A stretch of DNA of 64,000 nucleotides from JAPHSX01 sp041554195 (lineage in GTDB: Bacteria; Pseudomonadota; Gammaproteobacteria; Thiohalomonadales; Thiohalomonadaceae): NCBI GenBank assembly GCA_041554195.1, contig JBFFMJ010000004.1, positions 1 through 64,000 on the forward strand, written 5' to 3'. Of this stretch, positions 24,340 to 33,558 are shown piece after piece. How positions within the stretch are numbered: position 1 is the stretch's first letter; every line of letters begins with the position of its first letter. The notes beneath the pieces are model-generated. The model was given only the letters and a program-made list of their open reading frames with translations. It was not told the DNA's origin and searched no databases. Both the position numbers and the translations under genes were made by a program.

Positions 24340-25857
24340 ATGGACAGATTACCCTATGCCCTCTATCGGGCCGAACAAGTGCGAGAGCTGGATCGGCTCG
24401 CGATCGACTATTACGGTAGCTCTGGTACCTCCCTGATGGGGGCGGCCGGACAGGCGCTGTTTGATGAGATACGGCGCAGCTTTCCGCGAGCGCGTAGCAT
24501 CGCCCTGATGTGCGGTGGCGGTAATAACGCTGGCGATGGTTACGTGGTGGCGCGGCTGGCACGTCAGGCCGGACTCACGGTAGAGCTACACCACCTGGTC
24601 GACCCCTCAGAGCTTAAGGGCGAAGCGCGCCACGCCTGTGAGGAGGCGATTGCCGCCGGGGTCTCGATGATCAACTATGACGGCCAGGCCCTGGATGGCT
24701 GGGATCTCATCGTCGATGCGCTGTTTGGCACCGGACTCAATGCCCCGGTGGAGGGGGTTTGGTGTGAGGCGATAGAGGCGATTAATTATGCCGCTACCCC
24801 GGTGATCGCGGCCGACATCCCTTCCGGCCTCAATGCCGATAGCGGTGCCGTGATGGGGGTGGCGGTACGGGCCGATGTGACGGTCTGCTTCATTGGCTTG
24901 AAGCGCGGCATGTTTACCGATGATGGGCCGGATCACTGTGGCAAAGTTCGCTTTGTCAGCCTTGGTGTGCCACATGAGGTCTATGGCCACCTGCCTGATC
25001 ACGCCGAACGTCTTGATTATGAGATGGTACGTCACATATTGCCGCCGCGCCCGCGTAACAGTCACAAGGGCGACTTTGGGCATGTGCTGGTGATTGGCGG
25101 TGACTACGGCATGGCCGGGGCAGCACGTATGGCCGCCGAGGCGGCGGCTCGTTGTGGTGCTGGCCTGGTAAGCGTGGCAACCCGTAGTGAAAATACCGCG
25201 GTGATCACCACGGCATGTCCTGAAATAATGTGTCACGCGGTGGAGCAGGCGAACGATCTGACACCACTGCTCAAGCGAGCCACGGTGGTGGTGATTGGCC
25301 CCGGTCTGGGGCAGCAGGCATGGGGGCAAGCAATGTTGTCGCGAGTACTCGATTGTGGCCTGCCTCTGGTTGTGGATGCAGATGCCATTAATCTTCTGGC
25401 GCAAGAACCCTACTACCATAATAAGTGGGTACTTACTCCTCATCCTGGTGAGGCGGCCCGACTGATCGGCTGTACTTCCAGCGAAGTACAACAGGAGCGC
25501 TTCACTACCACGGCTTCCATCGTTGCCAGTTATGGCGGTGTGGCCGTGCTGAAGGGGGCTGGCACTATTATTGAGGCGATGGGCAGCGAGCCTGCTGTCT
25601 GTAGCGCAGGCAACCCCGGTATGGCCAGCGGTGGCATGGGCGATATCCTCAGTGGAGTGATTGCCTCCTTCATTGCTCAGGGCCTGGGGCTGGAGCAGGC
25701 GGCTTGTGTCGGCGTCACCCTGCATGCAGAGGCGGCTGACCTGGCAGCAGAAAATGGTGAGCGAGGCATGCTCGCAACCGATCTTTTCTCCCAGTTACGT
25801 AAGCTTTGTAACCCCCTGGATATTCATGAGCAACGCCCCCCTGTTTCTCTCCGATAG
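24340..25857 (+). CDS. nnr: bifunctional NAD(P)H-hydrate epimerase / dehydratase
   Basis: Repairs hydrated NADH and NADPH. The N-terminal YjeF_N epimerase domain (about residues 1-210) has LMCGGGNNAGDGYVVARLA and DALFGTGLNAPV. The C-terminal ribokinase-fold, ADP/ATP-dependent dehydratase domain (about 225-490) has HKGDFGHVLVIGGDYGMAGA, PHPGEAARL and GNPGMASGGMGDILSGV. Total 505 residues as usual for the fusion. ATG 24328, four codons upstream, is a possible alternative start. The gene overlaps tsaE by 32 bases, an arrangement common in gammaproteobacteria. Confidence 0.95.
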   Translation: MDRLPYALYRAEQVRELDRLAIDYYGSSGTSLMGAAGQALFDEIRRSFPRARSIALMCGGGNNAGDGYVVARLARQAGLTVELHHLVDPSELKGEARHACEEAIAAGVSMINYDGQALDGWDLIVDALFGTGLNAPVEGVWCEAIEAINYAATPVIAADIPSGLNADSGAVMGVAVRADVTVCFIGLKRGMFTDDGPDHCGKVRFVSLGVPHEVYGHLPDHAERLDYEMVRHILPPRPRNSHKGDFGHVLVIGGDYGMAGAARMAAEAAARCGAGLVSVATRSENTAVITTACPEIMCHAVEQANDLTPLLKRATVVVIGPGLGQQAWGQAMLSRVLDCGLPLVVDADAINLLAQEPYYHNKWVLTPHPGEAARLIGCTSSEVQQERFTTTASIVASYGGVAVLKGAGTIIEAMGSEPAVCSAGNPGMASGGMGDILSGVIASFIAQGLGLEQAACVGVTLHAEAADLAAENGERGMLATDLFSQLRKLCNPLDIHEQRPPVSLR

Positions 25858-26290
25858 CGAGGCGATGGAGGCCTTCGGGGCCCGTCTTGCTGCCTGCACC
25901 GCAGGCGGTGAGGCGATCTACCTGCACGGTGACCTGGGCGCAGGTAAGACCACATTGGTGCGGGGTTTCATGCGTGCCCTGGGATATACCGGTGCAGTAA
26001 AGAGCCCCACCTACACTCTGGTTGAGCCCTATGAGCTGGGTACTCGCCGTGCCTACCACTTTGATCTTTACCGCCTTGGCGAACCTGAAGAGCTGGAGTA
26101 CATGGGCATACGTGACTACCTCGACGGTGAGTCGGTGCTGCTGGTGGAGTGGCCGCAGCGCGGTGAGGGGATAATGCCTGTTGCCGATCTCGATATCAGT
26201 ATTGAATACGCTGAAGGTGGTCGTAAACTTGTTCTCTCCAGTCAGACCGCGAAGGGGCAATCTCTCCTGGAATGTATCTCCACAAGCTGA
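25826..26290 (+). CDS. tsaE: tRNA threonylcarbamoyladenosine biosynthesis ATPase TsaE
   Basis: ATPase subunit of the TsaBDE complex that makes t6A37 in tRNA. The 154-residue protein has the P-loop GDLGAGKTTLVRG, then SPTYTLVEPYEL, FDLYRL and LLVEWPQRG. The start at 25826 lies inside the end of nnr, giving a 32-base overlap; longer frames upstream are shadows of nnr. It is followed by the amidase gene with a 130-base gap. Confidence 0.95.
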   Translation: MSNAPLFLSDSEAMEAFGARLAACTAGGEAIYLHGDLGAGKTTLVRGFMRALGYTGAVKSPTYTLVEPYELGTRRAYHFDLYRLGEPEELEYMGIRDYLDGESVLLVEWPQRGEGIMPVADLDISIEYAEGGRKLVLSSQTAKGQSLLECISTS

Positions 26291-26419
26291 GATAAATACT
26301 TGATTTTTCTGTTATTTCATTTAGAGTTAGAAGTATAAGCTATAATTTATAGCAACTAAATCACCTAACCCTATGAATAACAAAGAGAAATGATGATTTC
26401 TCGTTAGCGGGTGGACTCT

Positions 26420-27736
26420 ATGAGACGGACGGAATATCGGATAATCGCACTGCTTTTGCTCTGCCTGAGCGCCCCGATCTGGGCCGATAGCACGGTTAAG
26501 GGGCTGCGTATGTGGCCTGCACCGGACCACACCCGCCTGGTATTTGATACCACTGGGCCGGTGGAGCACTCCCTGTTTGCACTGAAGGGGCCGGATCGTC
26601 TGGTGATCGATATCAAGAATGCCCGCCTCAGCGCCGATACCGACAAACTCGACTACTCAAAAACGCTGCTCTCCGGCATCCGTAGTGCACAGCGCGATGG
26701 TAAAGACCTGCGCGTGGTGCTGGATCTGAAGGGGGCGGTTAATCCCAAGAGTTTTGTGTTGCGCCCCAATGAGGAGTACGGCCACCGCCTGGTCATCGAC
26801 CTGCACGATAGCGCCAAGAAGCCGCAACTGACAAAAACCACGATTAAAACCATATCCAGCCGCCAGAAGGCGCGTGACATCGTCATCGCCATCGACGCAG
26901 GTCACGGCGGTGACGACCCCGGGGCCGTCGGTCCCAACGGGGTGAAAGAGAAGGATGTGGTGCTGGCGATCGCCCGCAAGTTGAAGGCTCTGGTGGATAA
27001 AGAGCCAGGAATGCGCGCGGAGATGATTCGCGATGGCGACTACTTCGTTGGTTTAAAAAAGCGGGTGAAGCTGGCACGCCAGACCCACAGGGCCGATTTC
27101 TTTGTCTCTATTCATGCCGACTCCTTTATGGACCATCGTGCCCGTGGCTCCTCGGTCTACACCCTCTCCGCAGGCGGTGCCACCAGTGAGCGGGCACGCC
27201 AGCTGGCAGAGAAGGAAAACTCCTCAGATCTCATAGGCGGCGTAAGCCTCGATGACAAGGATGACCTGCTTGCCTCGGTGCTGCTGGATCTCTCCCAGAC
27301 TGCCACCATTGAGGTCAGCACCGATGTTGCCTCCCGCGTCCTCAAGGGCCTGAAGGGGGTGAACAAGCTGCACAAGCGCAAGGTGGAGCAGGCCGGTTTC
27401 CGTGTATTGAAGTCGCCGGATCTGCCCTCGATTCTGGTCGAGACCGCCTTTATCTCCAACCCCACCGAGGAGCGTAATTTAAACAGCTCCTCGCACCAGC
27501 TGAAGCTGGCACAGGCTTTGATGAACGGCGTACGCGGTTATTTCAGGCAGAACCCACCTCCAGGCACCATCTTGGCGCTGAACCAGAAGCGCAAGCATGT
27601 GATCAGCCGTGGCGAAACCCTCTCTGCGATCGCCGAGCAGTACCGGGTAAGTCTGGATACCCTGCGCAGTACCAACAACCTGCGTAGCAATACCCTGCGT
27701 GTCGGCCAGGTACTGCAGATCCCCACCGACAGTTAA
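26420..27736 (+). CDS. N-acetylmuramoyl-L-alanine amidase (AmiB/AmiC type) with LysM
   Basis: A periplasmic amidase that splits septal peptidoglycan during division. The 438-residue protein has a signal peptide (RIIALLLLCLSAPIWA), an AMIN domain (about 25-125), an Amidase_3 catalytic domain with zinc ligands in AIDAGHGGDDPGAVG and FVSIHADSF and the catalytic glutamate in ILVETAFISNP, and a C-terminal LysM (HVISRGETLSAIAEQY to LQIP). This order fits AmiB/AmiC, usually found between tsaE and mutL as here. A GTG three codons upstream is an alternative start. Confidence 0.93.
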   Translation: MRRTEYRIIALLLLCLSAPIWADSTVKGLRMWPAPDHTRLVFDTTGPVEHSLFALKGPDRLVIDIKNARLSADTDKLDYSKTLLSGIRSAQRDGKDLRVVLDLKGAVNPKSFVLRPNEEYGHRLVIDLHDSAKKPQLTKTTIKTISSRQKARDIVIAIDAGHGGDDPGAVGPNGVKEKDVVLAIARKLKALVDKEPGMRAEMIRDGDYFVGLKKRVKLARQTHRADFFVSIHADSFMDHRARGSSVYTLSAGGATSERARQLAEKENSSDLIGGVSLDDKDDLLASVLLDLSQTATIEVSTDVASRVLKGLKGVNKLHKRKVEQAGFRVLKSPDLPSILVETAFISNPTEERNLNSSSHQLKLAQALMNGVRGYFRQNPPPGTILALNQKRKHVISRGETLSAIAEQYRVSLDTLRSTNNLRSNTLRVGQVLQIPTDS

Positions 27737-27789
27737 TAGCCTCTCTCACGGCTTTTTCTCTACCGCCGTTTCCATTAAGCTGCCGGGGT

Positions 27790-29550
27790 ATGAACGCACC
27801 GGCACACAATTCTGAGCAGCGACGCATCCAGTCGCTCCCTGTCCACCTTGCCAATCAGATCGCCGCCGGTGAGGTGGTCGAACGCCCCGCCTCCGTGGTC
27901 AAGGAGTTACTGGAGAACAGTATCGACGCCGGTGCCCGTCATATTGAACTGGAGGTGGAGCAGGGGGGGGCGAAACTCATCCGTGTGCTTGACGATGGCG
28001 ACGGCATCCATCCTGATGACCTGCCACTCTCCACCGCCCCCCACGCTACCAGCAAGGTCTACAGCCAGCAGGAGTTGCAGCAAGTGTTAAGCCTCGGTTT
28101 TCGGGGAGAGGCGCTGGCCAGTATCGCCTCGGTAAGCCGCTTCGCCATTGCCAGTCGTCAACCGCAGAGTGAGCAGGGACTCAGGCTGGATGCACAGGGC
28201 AAGGCTTCTGAGGTGATCCCCTGCGCAATGTCGCCCGGCACCCGTATTGAGGCCCGTGACCTCTTCTATAACACCCCGGCGCGGCGCAAGTTTCTGCGTA
28301 CCGAACGCACCGAATACCTACATATCGAAGAGGTGGTCAAACGCCTCGCCTTGAGCCGTTACGATATCGGTTTCAAGCTACTGCACAATGGGCGTCAGTC
28401 GTTAAATTTGAGCCCCATTGATGCCCCCGAGCAGTGCGGTCAACGGGTTGCCGCCGTGCTCGGCAAGAGCTTTCTGCAGCACACACTAAGCCTGGAGTTT
28501 GAGGCGGCGGGAATGCGGTTGTGGGGCTGGGTGGGTGAGCCCGGCTATTCACGCAGTCAGGCCGATGCGCAGTACTTCTACCTCAACGGGCGGATGATCC
28601 GCGACAAGCTGGTAAATCATGCAGTGCGTCAGGCGCACCAGTCGATCATTGAGCCGGGGCGACACCCCGCCTACCTGCTCTATCTGGAGCTTGACCCACA
28701 GCAGGTCGATATTAATGTCCATCCCACCAAGCACGAAGTGCGCTTTCGCGAGTCGCGGCTGGTGCATGATTTTCTCACACGCGCTCTGCTACGGGCCTTT
28801 AGCGACAGGGCGGATGAACTGCCGCTGGAGCCCGCCACGCAAGCCTTGACCCCGTCGTCTACGGCCTATCAGGGGAGGACGCCGGAGCCTGCTCGGGTGG
28901 CAGAGCAGGTCGCCTTTTATCGTCAGTCGCTGGTACCGGCGCCCCGTCCTGCGAGCGCTGCCGCCCCGGCGCGCACGCCGTCGGCAACACGCCTGCTGGC
29001 GGTGGCTCACGGAGGTTATCTGTTGCTGCAGCGTGCGGGTGAGCTTGGGGTATTGGCGGTGAGTGCGTCACGACAACTGTTGCTGGCGCGTCGGTTGGGT
29101 GAGTGCCTGCAAAGTGGTGAGGTGCAGAGTCAGCCGCTGCTGATCCCGGCCACTGTGCGCCTGGGCACGAAGCAGATTAAGACGTTGGAGCGGCATGGTG
29201 CGACCCTGTTACGACTCGGAGTGGTGGTAGAACGACTGGGAGAGGAGGCGGTGGTGTTGCGCCAGCTTCCCCTGCTGCTGCGAGGGGTAGAGGCAGCGGC
29301 GCTGGTGAGCGCCCTGTGCCGGTTTTTTGCTTCGGCCCCCGATGCTGATAGCGAGCGGGAACCCTTTCTCCAGGGATTTTCTGGGCAGATGGCTCCCCTG
29401 CTGCCGCTGCCCGACATGACGATCGGTGAGACCTTGCTGCGAGAGTTGGAGCAGTTGCTGGCCGACGGCGCGATGCGTGAGGATGAGTTGCCCTGGCTTG
29501 CACTGAGCGAAGAGCGACTGGCGGCCCTGTTTGCGACAAAGTGGCCATAG
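27790..29550 (+). CDS. mutL: DNA mismatch repair protein MutL
   Basis: Couples MutS mismatch recognition to strand incision. The 586-residue protein has the N-terminal GHKL ATPase (IAAGEVVERPASVVKELLEN, DAGA, DDGDGI, GFRGEALASI), a transducer domain with INVHPTKHEVRF, a proline/alanine-rich linker at about 355-400, and a C-terminal dimerisation domain. The C-terminal endonuclease metal motif (DQHAxxE) of MutH-less organisms is not visible, suggesting that nicking is done by a separate MutH as in E. coli (inference). The gene sits between the amidase gene and miaA in the standard order. Confidence 0.96.
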   Translation: MNAPAHNSEQRRIQSLPVHLANQIAAGEVVERPASVVKELLENSIDAGARHIELEVEQGGAKLIRVLDDGDGIHPDDLPLSTAPHATSKVYSQQELQQVLSLGFRGEALASIASVSRFAIASRQPQSEQGLRLDAQGKASEVIPCAMSPGTRIEARDLFYNTPARRKFLRTERTEYLHIEEVVKRLALSRYDIGFKLLHNGRQSLNLSPIDAPEQCGQRVAAVLGKSFLQHTLSLEFEAAGMRLWGWVGEPGYSRSQADAQYFYLNGRMIRDKLVNHAVRQAHQSIIEPGRHPAYLLYLELDPQQVDINVHPTKHEVRFRESRLVHDFLTRALLRAFSDRADELPLEPATQALTPSSTAYQGRTPEPARVAEQVAFYRQSLVPAPRPASAAAPARTPSATRLLAVAHGGYLLLQRAGELGVLAVSASRQLLLARRLGECLQSGEVQSQPLLIPATVRLGTKQIKTLERHGATLLRLGVVVERLGEEAVVLRQLPLLLRGVEAAALVSALCRFFASAPDADSEREPFLQGFSGQMAPLLPLPDMTIGETLLRELEQLLADGAMREDELPWLALSEERLAALFATKWP

Positions 29551-29592
29551 CTTTGATAAACTTGCCCGCTCCTCCAACCGACGTCTGACACC

Positions 29593-30540
29593 TTGAAGCC
29601 TAACCACACCCTTCCACCGGCCATCTTTCTGATGGGGCCGACCGCCTCGGGCAAGACCGATCTGGCGGTCTCCCTGGTGGAGCGGCTTAATTGCGAGATC
29701 ATTAGCGTCGATTCGGCACTGGTCTATCGCGACATGGATATCGGCACCGCCAAGCCCGATGCCGAGACGCTGGCCCGCGCCCCGCACCGCCTTATCGATA
29801 TGCTCGACCCTGCTGAGAGTTACTCCGCCGCCCGCTTTCGTGACGATGCCCTGCGCGAGATGGCCGAGATCACAGCCGCCGGGCGCATCCCGCTACTTGT
29901 GGGCGGTACCATGCTCTACTACCGGGCCTTGCAGCAGGGGCTGTCGCCGCTGCCCGAGGGCGATGCCGAGCTGCGTACCCGTATCGAGACGGAGGCGGCG
30001 GAGAAGGGCTGGCAGGCGCTGCATGATCGTCTCGCCAGGGTCGATCCGGAATCGGCGGCACGCATCCACCCCAACGACCCGCAGCGCCTGTCACGGGCGC
30101 TGGAGGTCTTCGAGTTGACCGGCCAGCCCTTGAGCACCTTGTGGCGCGACCAGGAGAAGAGTGCCTTTCCCTACCGGGCCATCAAGCTGGCGGTGGCTCC
30201 CACCGAGCGCTCACTGTTGCATGAGCGTATCGCCCTGCGCTTTGAGCTGATGTTGCAGCAGGGCTTTATTGAAGAGGTCGAGGCGCTCTATCGGCGTGGT
30301 GACCTGCACCCGGATCTCCCCTCGATTCGCTGCGTCGGCTATCGGCAGGTGTGGCGTTATCTGGCCGGGGAGTGGGGCAAAGAGGAGATGACCGAGCGGG
30401 GTATTATTGCCACCCGGCAGCTGGCCAAACGACAGTTCACCTGGCTGCGTAGCGAGGCCGATTTGGGGTGGTTTGACTCATTGAGTAATAAATTGCTGGA
30501 AAAAACCTTGAAATTCTTGGATGATCGCGCCATACATTAG
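29593..30540 (+). CDS. miaA: tRNA dimethylallyltransferase
   Basis: Adds the isopentenyl group to A37 of tRNAs reading UNN codons. The 315-residue protein starts with TTG (MKPNHTLPPAIFLMG), has the P-loop GPTASGKTDLAV, the DSALVYRDMDIGTAKP segment and LLVGGTMLYYRAL. It lies 42 bases after mutL. A heat-shock promoter for hfq is written into its last codons. Confidence 0.96.
   Translation: MKPNHTLPPAIFLMGPTASGKTDLAVSLVERLNCEIISVDSALVYRDMDIGTAKPDAETLARAPHRLIDMLDPAESYSAARFRDDALREMAEITAAGRIPLLVGGTMLYYRALQQGLSPLPEGDAELRTRIETEAAEKGWQALHDRLARVDPESAARIHPNDPQRLSRALEVFELTGQPLSTLWRDQEKSAFPYRAIKLAVAPTERSLLHERIALRFELMLQQGFIEEVEALYRRGDLHPDLPSIRCVGYRQVWRYLAGEWGKEEMTERGIIATRQLAKRQFTWLRSEADLGWFDSLSNKLLEKTLKFLDDRAIH
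30507..30535 (+). promoter_or_regulatory. sigma-32-type heat-shock promoter for hfq inside the end of miaA
   Basis: CTTGAAA (30507-30513), a 14-base spacer, and CGCCATAC (30528-30535), matching CCCCATNT at six of eight positions. E. coli also has a heat-shock promoter for hfq within miaA, so the position is conserved. Confidence 0.7.
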
Positions 30541-30679
30541 AGAACCGGTTGTTACTAATTTAAGCCGGTGTGTGTGAACCAATTCGATTTTCCTTATTCT
30601 AATCAGCCAATGAGAAGCGATTATTATGAGTTTTTTAGGGGCGCCTATTGCGCCAAATAAGAACAAAAGGAGTAACCCC

Positions 30680-30943
30680 ATGAGTAAAGGTCAAGCCCTG
30701 CAAGACCCCTTTTTGAACGCTCTACGCAAGGAACGTGTACCCGTCTCTATCTACCTGGTTAACGGCATTAAGCTCCAGGGTCAGGTTGAGTCTTTTGACC
30801 AGTTTGTCGTTTTACTGAAGAATTCTGTCAGTCAGATGGTCTACAAGCATGCGATCTCTACCGTGGTACCGGCGCGTAATGTGCGTCTGGACTTTGCAGA
30901 GAAAGAGCCAGGCGTAACCGAAGGCCCTTCCCATAACTTCTAA
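30680..30943 (+). CDS. hfq: RNA chaperone Hfq
   Basis: Hexameric Sm-like protein that pairs small RNAs with messages. The 87-residue protein starts MSKGQALQDPFLNALRKERV after a strong AAGGAG. It has the Sm1 region (VSIYLVNGIKLQGQVESFDQFV) and the Sm2 signature YKHAISTVVP; the acidic C-terminal tail is short. It sits between miaA and hflX in the usual order and should be transcribed both from upstream and from the heat-shock promoter in miaA. Confidence 0.98.
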   Translation: MSKGQALQDPFLNALRKERVPVSIYLVNGIKLQGQVESFDQFVVLLKNSVSQMVYKHAISTVVPARNVRLDFAEKEPGVTEGPSHNF

Positions 30944-30981
30944 TTCCATTGTGAGCCATCGCTCCGTTTTTGGGGGCACTA

Positions 30982-32289
30982 TTGTTTGATCGCCCCCAGA
31001 GCGGCGAACGCGCCGTTCTCGTACACCTCGATCTGCAGCAGGAAAGTGAACGTGAGGACCTGGATGAATTCCGGGACCTTGCGGTCTCTGCGGGTGCCCA
31101 GCCGGTTGCCGCGGTAACCGGTGCGCGTCGTATCCCTGAGGCGAAATACTTTGTCGGCAGCGGCAAGGCTGAAGAGATCCGCCAGATTGTGGTGGAGAAT
31201 GAGGTCGAGCTGGTGTTGGTCAATCACGCCCTTAGCCCTGCCCAGGAACGCAATCTGGAGGCACTGTTACAGTGCCGGGTGCTGGACCGCACCGGCCTGA
31301 TTCTCGATATCTTTGCGCAAAGGGCGCGCTCCCATGAAGGTAACCTGCAGGTCGAGCTGGCGCAGTTGCGTCACCTATCCACCCGACTGGTACGTGGCTG
31401 GACCCACCTGGAGCGTCAGAAGGGGGGTATCGGCCTGCGTGGTCCGGGTGAGACCCAGCTGGAGACCGACCGTCGCCTGCTTGGCGCCCGTATTAAGACA
31501 CTTCACAAGCGGCTGGATAAGGTGCGCAAGCAGCGCGAGCAGGGGCGTCGCTCACGTCAGCGTGCCGATGTGCCGACGGTCTCGCTGGTCGGCTATACTA
31601 ATGCCGGTAAATCGACGCTGTTCAATCGCCTGACCGAGGATTCGGTCTACGCGGCGGATCAGCTCTTTGCGACCCTCGACCCCACCCTGCGCCGCCTTGA
31701 GGTGACGCCCAATAATCCGCTGATTCTGGCCGACACCGTTGGCTTTATCCGCCACCTTCCGCACGACCTGGTTGCCGCCTTTCAATCGACCCTGCAGGAG
31801 ACCCAGGAGGCGGATCTGTTGCTCCATGTAATTGATGCGGCAGACCCGGAACGTGAGGAGAAGGTGGCACAGGTCGATGATGTGTTGCAGCAGATCGGGG
31901 CCGATGCGGTGCCGCAGATCGCTGTCTACAACAAGATTGACTGTACCGAGGGGGTCAAGCCCCACATCGAGCGCGACGATGAGGGGAAGGTGAAACGCGT
32001 CTACCTCTCATCAATGAGCGGCGAGGGGGTTGAGCTGCTGAATCAGGTGCTGGCCGAGTGGCTTAATGCGGAGCGTCGCCACTACCAGTTCAATCTGCCG
32101 CCGAGTGCGGCGCGGTTGCGTGCCAAGCTATACGAGATGGGCGTGGTGGTGAATGAACAAATGGCTGATGACGGGGTCTCTGCTATGGAGATCAATATCG
32201 AGCCACACTATCTGGAGTCGCTACGTAAACAGGCTGAATTTGGAGAAATTCTGCCGCCACGTGAGCCGGAGTTCGAGTCGGAGTGGTGA
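30982..32289 (+). CDS. hflX: ribosome-associated GTPase HflX
   Basis: A GTPase that splits stalled 70S ribosomes, notably after heat. The 435-residue protein has the N-terminal HflX domain with the glycine-rich GGIGLRGPGETQLE and the G domain with G1 GYTNAGKSTLFN, G3 DTVGFI and G4 NKID. The TTG at 30982 gives MFDRPQSGERAVLVHLDL-like spacing as in E. coli HflX and is preceded by GGGGG; a TTG four codons upstream is also in frame. It lies 38 bases after hfq. Confidence 0.95.
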   Translation: MFDRPQSGERAVLVHLDLQQESEREDLDEFRDLAVSAGAQPVAAVTGARRIPEAKYFVGSGKAEEIRQIVVENEVELVLVNHALSPAQERNLEALLQCRVLDRTGLILDIFAQRARSHEGNLQVELAQLRHLSTRLVRGWTHLERQKGGIGLRGPGETQLETDRRLLGARIKTLHKRLDKVRKQREQGRRSRQRADVPTVSLVGYTNAGKSTLFNRLTEDSVYAADQLFATLDPTLRRLEVTPNNPLILADTVGFIRHLPHDLVAAFQSTLQETQEADLLLHVIDAADPEREEKVAQVDDVLQQIGADAVPQIAVYNKIDCTEGVKPHIERDDEGKVKRVYLSSMSGEGVELLNQVLAEWLNAERRHYQFNLPPSAARLRAKLYEMGVVVNEQMADDGVSAMEINIEPHYLESLRKQAEFGEILPPREPEFESEW

Positions 32290-32388
32290 TTACGCCTTGC
32301 GGTGCTATCGTAACCCCCATAGAATTTGCGAAATGTATGCCTTTGCACAGCGAGTTATTCGCTAAAAATAAGCTTATTGGAGAACAGA

Positions 32389-33558
32389 ATGGCGTGGAAT
32401 GAACCGGGCGGTTCCGGGGGTAAAGATCCCTGGGGTGGTCGTAAAGACGAGCAGGGTCCTCCCGATCTGGATGAGGTGGTAAAGAAGCTGCAGGATAAGA
32501 TTGGCGGCTTGTTTGGCGGCGGCAATGGCGGCAGCGGTAGCCCACGCAGCGCCTCTAGCGGCGGTATGGGTGTCGGCGGCATCGGCATTATCGTGGTGTT
32601 GCTGACCATCGTTTGGGGCATCTCCGGTTTTTATACCGTACACGAGGGTACGCGTGGCGTGGTATTGCAGTTGGGTGCCTATAAAGAGACCACCATGCCC
32701 GGCCTGCAGTGGTATCCGCGCTTTTACCAGAGTGTAGAGCGGGTGAACGTTGATAATGTACGTAGTATCGAGCTGGGCATTCGCGGTGATGAGTCACTGA
32801 TGCTGACCCAGGACGAGAACATCGTCGATATCAAATTCGCCGTGCAGTACCAGATTAAGGATGCGCGCGATTACCTGTTTAATGTGCGCGACCCGGATGA
32901 GACCTTGCGCCAGGCGATGGAGACATCGGTGCGTGAGATCGTCGGTAAGCGGGAGATGGACTTTATTATCACTGGTGGCCGTGCCGAGGTCGGTGCCCTG
33001 GCTCAGGAGCTGATGCAGGGGATCCTAGACCAGTATCAGGCGGGTCTGGTGATCTCCAGTCTTAATATGCAGGACGCCCAGGCACCACAACAGGTGCAGG
33101 GGGCCTTTGCCGATGCGGTCAAGGCGCGCGAGGACGAGGTGCGCTTCAAGAACGAGGCCGAGGCCTACGCCAACGATGTGTTGCCTACCGCACGTGGTCA
33201 GGCGGCACGCCTGCTTGAAGAGGCAAACGCCTACAAAGAGCAGGTGATCGCCGAGGCCGAGGGTGAGACCGCCCGCTTCCTTAGCGTACTGGAGCAGTAC
33301 AAGCTGGCCCCCAACGTTACCCGTAAACGTCTCTATATCGATACCATGGAGTCGGTGCTCTCGAGTAGCAGCAAGGTGGTGGTCGATACCAAGGGCAACA
33401 ACAATCTGCTCTATCTGCCACTGGATAAGTTGATGCAGCGTGAGCCGGGAGCGGCACCGCGTACCAGCCAGTCGAACCGCAGCTATCAGCAGCCACAGGC
33501 CCCACTGCAGGATGACGTACGCCTGCGCGATGATCGCCGTACACGGGAGGTGCGCTAA
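32389..33558 (+). CDS. hflK: FtsH protease regulator HflK
   Basis: Inner-membrane SPFH-family protein that forms a cage with HflC around FtsH and modulates membrane protein turnover. The 389-residue protein begins MAWNEPGGSGGKDPWGGRKD, has a glycine-rich cytoplasmic segment, one transmembrane helix (GIGIIVVLLTIVWGISGFYTV), then the SPFH domain and a coiled-coil tail. TTGGAG precedes the ATG. Its stop overlaps the hflC start (TAATG). Confidence 0.96.
   Translation: MAWNEPGGSGGKDPWGGRKDEQGPPDLDEVVKKLQDKIGGLFGGGNGGSGSPRSASSGGMGVGGIGIIVVLLTIVWGISGFYTVHEGTRGVVLQLGAYKETTMPGLQWYPRFYQSVERVNVDNVRSIELGIRGDESLMLTQDENIVDIKFAVQYQIKDARDYLFNVRDPDETLRQAMETSVREIVGKREMDFIITGGRAEVGALAQELMQGILDQYQAGLVISSLNMQDAQAPQQVQGAFADAVKAREDEVRFKNEAEAYANDVLPTARGQAARLLEEANAYKEQVIAEAEGETARFLSVLEQYKLAPNVTRKRLYIDTMESVLSSSSKVVVDTKGNNNLLYLPLDKLMQREPGAAPRTSQSNRSYQQPQAPLQDDVRLRDDRRTREVR

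Noticed and set aside
24607..25725. 372-codon minus-strand frame over nnr
   Set aside because: Shadow of the nnr gene, which has intact catalytic motifs.
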